This document shows, piece by piece, positions 5,324 to 6,767 of a stretch of DNA of 6,767 bases; the first letter of the stretch is position 1, and the number at the start of each line of letters is the position of its first letter. Below the pieces are notes generated by a model. The model was given only the letters and a program-made list of their open reading frames with translations. It had not been told where the DNA came from and did no database searches. A program made the translations under genes and the position numbers. Source of the DNA: Arthrobacter sp. (GTDB lineage: Bacteria > Actinomycetota > Actinomycetes > Actinomycetales > Micrococcaceae); contig JAODMA010000174.1 in NCBI GenBank assembly GCA_025464545.1, positions 1 through 6,767 of the forward strand. The letters run 5' to 3'.

Positions 5324-5353
5324 ATACTACATGCATTTGCATCTACCTGTAGA
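5324..5353 (-). promoter_or_regulatory. promoter of the FMN reductase gene
   Basis: Minus-strand TCTACA (complement of 5348-5353; 4 of 6 to TTGACA) and TAGTAT (complement of 5324-5329; TANNNT) are 18 bp apart. It would give a leader of about 30 nt that includes the Shine-Dalgarno site. The spacer contains an almost perfect palindrome. Confidence 0.55.
5328..5345. promoter_or_regulatory. palindromic operator in the reductase promoter
   Basis: TACATGCATTTGCATCTA is an inverted repeat with arms TA-n-ATGCA and TGCAT-n-TA around a central TT. It lies mainly between -35 and -10, where a bound dimer would block RNA polymerase, as MarR-family repressors commonly do. A second, smaller repeat, CTAC-CT-GTAG (5343-5352), overlaps the -35. 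The regulator is not in the window. Confidence 0.5.
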
Positions 5354-5434
5354 AGCGGGCGGCCGTGCCATTTATTCCCGCCGGCGGTTGCGCTGTCTCT
5401 TTTTGGGCCCAGGGACGGTATAGCAACGACAACT

Positions 5435-5455
5435 GGGCGGGCAACGGTGCCGCCC
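5435..5455 (-). terminator. candidate phzF terminator
   Basis: GGGCGGGCA (5435-5443) and TGCCGCCC (5448-5455) form an 8-bp GC-rich stem with one bulged G and a 4-nt loop, 26 nt after the stop of the PhzF-family gene. On the minus strand it is followed by AGTTGTCGTTGC, T-rich but with no continuous run. Confidence 0.4.
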
Positions 5456-5481
5456 CTATTGGCCGGCACCCCCGGACGCAC

Positions 5482-6342
5482 TCAGAGGGCGACAGTCCCC
5501 CGGATGCAGGTCACCGACTGTCCGCCGACCCAGATGTCGTCCCCCACGGCATCGATGTGAACCCGGCCGGCCCGGCCCAGCGCGGTCCCCTGCGCCGCGA
5601 CATAGGATTCCGCGGCCCGCCCGCTGCGGATTAGCCACTGGGCGGCTCCGGCGTTGAAGCTCCCAGTGACCGGGTCTTCCGCCGCGGCGTCGCCCGTGAT
5701 GAAGGTGCGCACCTCGTAATCGACCGCTGAGGCTGTGGCATGGGGGCCGATCACGCCGACCTTGAGTCCCTCCATCGCCGCGAAGTCGGGCCTGACGGCG
5801 AGTACCTGGGCCGCGGACTCGAGCAGCACACCGATCCAGTCCGGGCCGTTGACCAGCCAGGACGAGTCCAACAATGCCTCGCGCGGCAGTCCCAGGCCCG
5901 TTGCAATGCGTCCCAGGTCCTCCTCCGCCACCGGGCCCGAACGGGTCAGCGGCGGCGCCGCGAAGGCGAGGCGGTCGCCGTCGCGCTTCACCCGGACCAG
6001 GCCGGCCGCGCACTCCTGTACTAGCAACCCGTCCTGCCGGGGCAGGCCGCCGGCTTCAAGCCAGACGTGCGCGGAGCCAAGGGTCGGGTGGCCGGCGAAG
6101 GGAAACTCCTCGCTGCCGGTGAAGATCCGCACGCGGTAGTCGGCCTCGGGGCTGGTGGGCGGCAGCAGGTACGTCGTCTCCGACAGGTTGGTCCAGTTGG
6201 CGAACTGCTGCATCCGGTCCGCGGTGAGGCCCTCCGCGTCGAGCACGACGGCGAGCGGGTTGCCCCGGTAGGGCTCGGCGGAGAAGACGTCCACCTGGGT
6301 GAAGGGGTGGCGTCGCTGACGCGGGGGAATATTCGGATTCAC
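5482..6342 (-). CDS. PhzF-family isomerase
   Basis: A 286-residue member of the PhzF / diaminopimelate-epimerase-fold family. PhzF itself isomerises trans-2,3-dihydro-3-hydroxyanthranilate in phenazine synthesis, but no other phenazine genes are present, and most family members have unknown substrates. Motifs run QVDVF...GNPLAVV (16-33), NLSETTYLLPP with the probable catalytic base E55 (52-62), FTGSEEFPFAGHPTLGSAH (74-92) with H85, DPVTGSFNAGAA (223-234) with D223, and AQGTALGRAGRVHI near the end. These match the conserved active-site positions of PhzF, so the enzyme is probably active. Length is normal for the family. The start is a GTG at 6340-6342, 6 nt after a TAACCT hexamer and without a Shine-Dalgarno site, so probably leaderless; the next in-frame ATG (residue 44) would remove conserved sequence. 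The neighbouring reductase has its own promoter. A detoxification or secondary-metabolism role is only a guess. Confidence 0.93.
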   Translation of the reverse strand: MNPNIPPRQRRHPFTQVDVFSAEPYRGNPLAVVLDAEGLTADRMQQFANWTNLSETTYLLPPTSPEADYRVRIFTGSEEFPFAGHPTLGSAHVWLEAGGLPRQDGLLVQECAAGLVRVKRDGDRLAFAAPPLTRSGPVAEEDLGRIATGLGLPREALLDSSWLVNGPDWIGVLLESAAQVLAVRPDFAAMEGLKVGVIGPHATASAVDYEVRTFITGDAAAEDPVTGSFNAGAAQWLIRSGRAAESYVAAQGTALGRAGRVHIDAVGDDIWVGGQSVTCIRGTVAL

Positions 6343-6348
6343 GGCTGC

Positions 6349-6354
6349 AGGTTA
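6349..6354 (-). promoter_or_regulatory. -10 hexamer for leaderless phzF-family mRNA
   Basis: TAACCT on the minus strand, preceded by TGA so that it also fits an extended -10 (TGN-TANNNT), and 6 nt before the GTG start. The -35 region is poor, as expected where an extended -10 is used. Confidence 0.45.
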
Positions 6355-6377
6355 TCACCACCGGCCGCCACGGCTGA

Positions 6378-6476
6378 GAAGGCGACAGCACTCTCGAGGA
6401 CGTCGACGAGGCGGTGCTGGCGGAACTGATCCGCATCGGCCACCGGCATGTGACCACGGTGCTGCACCGGGATTAG
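6378..6476 (+). pseudogene. possible C-terminal gene remnant
   Basis: A 32-codon open frame follows an in-frame TGA (6375-6377) and ends at TAG (6474-6476). It encodes EGDSTLEDVDEAV...LIRIGHRHVTTVLHRD, which looks like the amphipathic helical end of a real protein. About 27 of 32 codons end in G or C, similar to true genes here. It has no ATG; the only in-frame GTGs lie within it (6414 and 6450), and neither has a Shine-Dalgarno site. It starts right where the PhzF-family promoter ends, as if an older gene had been cut by a rearrangement. I do not recognise the family. It may also be a chance frame. Confidence 0.3.
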
Positions 6477-6494
6477 TGTTCCCGCGGTTACCCG

Positions 6495-6580
6495 CCTTAA
6501 CGGCAGAAGGCCCCCGCGTCCGGTTCCTCAGGGGAATCGAAGGCGGAGGCCTTCCAGCAGTTCAGGGCTAGCCGTTAAGG
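6495..6580. terminator. nested inverted repeats downstream of rplI
   Basis: An inner stem pairs GAAGGCCCCCGC (6506-6517) with GCGGAGGCCTTC (6543-6554), 12 bp with one mismatch, and a small TTCC/GGAA helix lies in its loop. An outer perfect 10-bp repeat, CCTTAACGGC (6495-6504) and GCCGTTAAGG (6571-6580), encloses it and begins 1 bp after the rplI stop. This is the likely transcription end for rplI and may be bidirectional. No T tract follows. Confidence 0.6.
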
Positions 6581-6581
6581 G

Positions 6582-6767
6582 CTACTTGCCTGCGACTACG
6601 TCGAGTTCGATCACAGCGGCAACGTCGGCGTGCAGCCGGACGTTGGCCTGGTAGGAACCAACCGACTTGATGTGCGCCGGCAGTTCAACCTTGCGCTTGT
6701 CGATGCTGCCCAGGCCAGCGGCCTCAACAGCGTCGGCTACGTCGGCCTGCTTGACGGTGCCGAACAG
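6582..6767 (-). CDS. rplI: 50S ribosomal protein bL9, C-terminal part
   Basis: The last 61 residues of bL9, a 23S rRNA-binding protein of the large subunit, before the right edge cuts the gene; a full-length bL9 has about 150 residues, so roughly 90 N-terminal residues lie outside. The visible part is the C-terminal domain: [14 protein letters not shown], then [20 protein letters not shown], then [19 protein letters not shown] and a TAG stop at 6582-6584. The LFGTV.., KRK.ELP.HIK and VRLH blocks are hallmarks of the family. In most bacteria it is in an operon with rpsF, ssb and rpsR, which would lie beyond the right edge (inference). The gene is followed by a strong nested hairpin. Confidence 0.97.
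   Translation of the reverse strand: MFGTVKQADVADAVEAAGLGSIDKRKVELPAHIKSVGSYQANVRLHADVAAVIELDVVAGK

Noticed and set aside
1..6767. CRISPR arrays, tRNA or rRNA genes, insertion sequences
   Set aside because: I saw no regularly spaced repeats, cloverleaf pattern, rRNA-like sequence, transposase or flanking terminal repeats.

Overview
The window looks like a piece of a high-GC actinobacterial chromosome, most likely from the Arthrobacter/Pseudarthrobacter group (Micrococcaceae). The evidence is strong G/C bias at codon third positions, a clear actinobacterial-type DnaB, the end of rplI (bL9), and several genes with TANNNT -10 motifs placed for leaderless transcription. The genus is an inference from protein flavour and gene context; no database was searched.

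Layout, left to right. Bases 1-140 hold no gene I can assign; a divergent gene could begin near the left edge, but the evidence is weak. A double-hotdog acyl-CoA thioesterase (141-1154, +) runs tail to tail into the replicative helicase gene dnaB (1151-2536, -), and both stop codons lie in one CTAG palindrome. Upstream of dnaB is a gene-free stretch of about 620 bp (2537-3156). Its right half is unusually AT-rich for this genome and carries a cluster of DnaA boxes: two perfect, three with one mismatch, plus weaker copies. Next come two small membrane-anchored proteins (3157-3624 and 3628-4200, +), spaced 3 bp apart, that share a repeat resembling the C-terminal domain of ribosomal protein L7/L12. 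Converging on them from the right are a zinc-ribbon (zf-TFIIB type) protein (4238-4600, -) and, upstream of it, an NAD(P)H-dependent FMN reductase of the LLM-partnered CE1759 type (4662-5288, -). The reductase promoter has a palindromic operator between its -35 and -10. A PhzF-family isomerase (5482-6342, -) follows, then a short open frame that may be a gene remnant (6378-6476, +), a nested hairpin region, and the 3' end of rplI (6582-6767, -), which runs off the right edge.

How the parts fit. rplI and dnaB belong to the replication/translation neighbourhood common in bacteria (rpsF-ssb-rpsR-rplI-dnaB); here they are separated by about 4 kb of accessory metabolic and membrane genes. The most interesting signals are the DnaA-box cluster between dnaB and the L7/L12-like pair, which may link DnaA level to helicase supply or act as a DnaA-titration site, and the L7/L12-like membrane pair itself, which I cannot tie to any described function.
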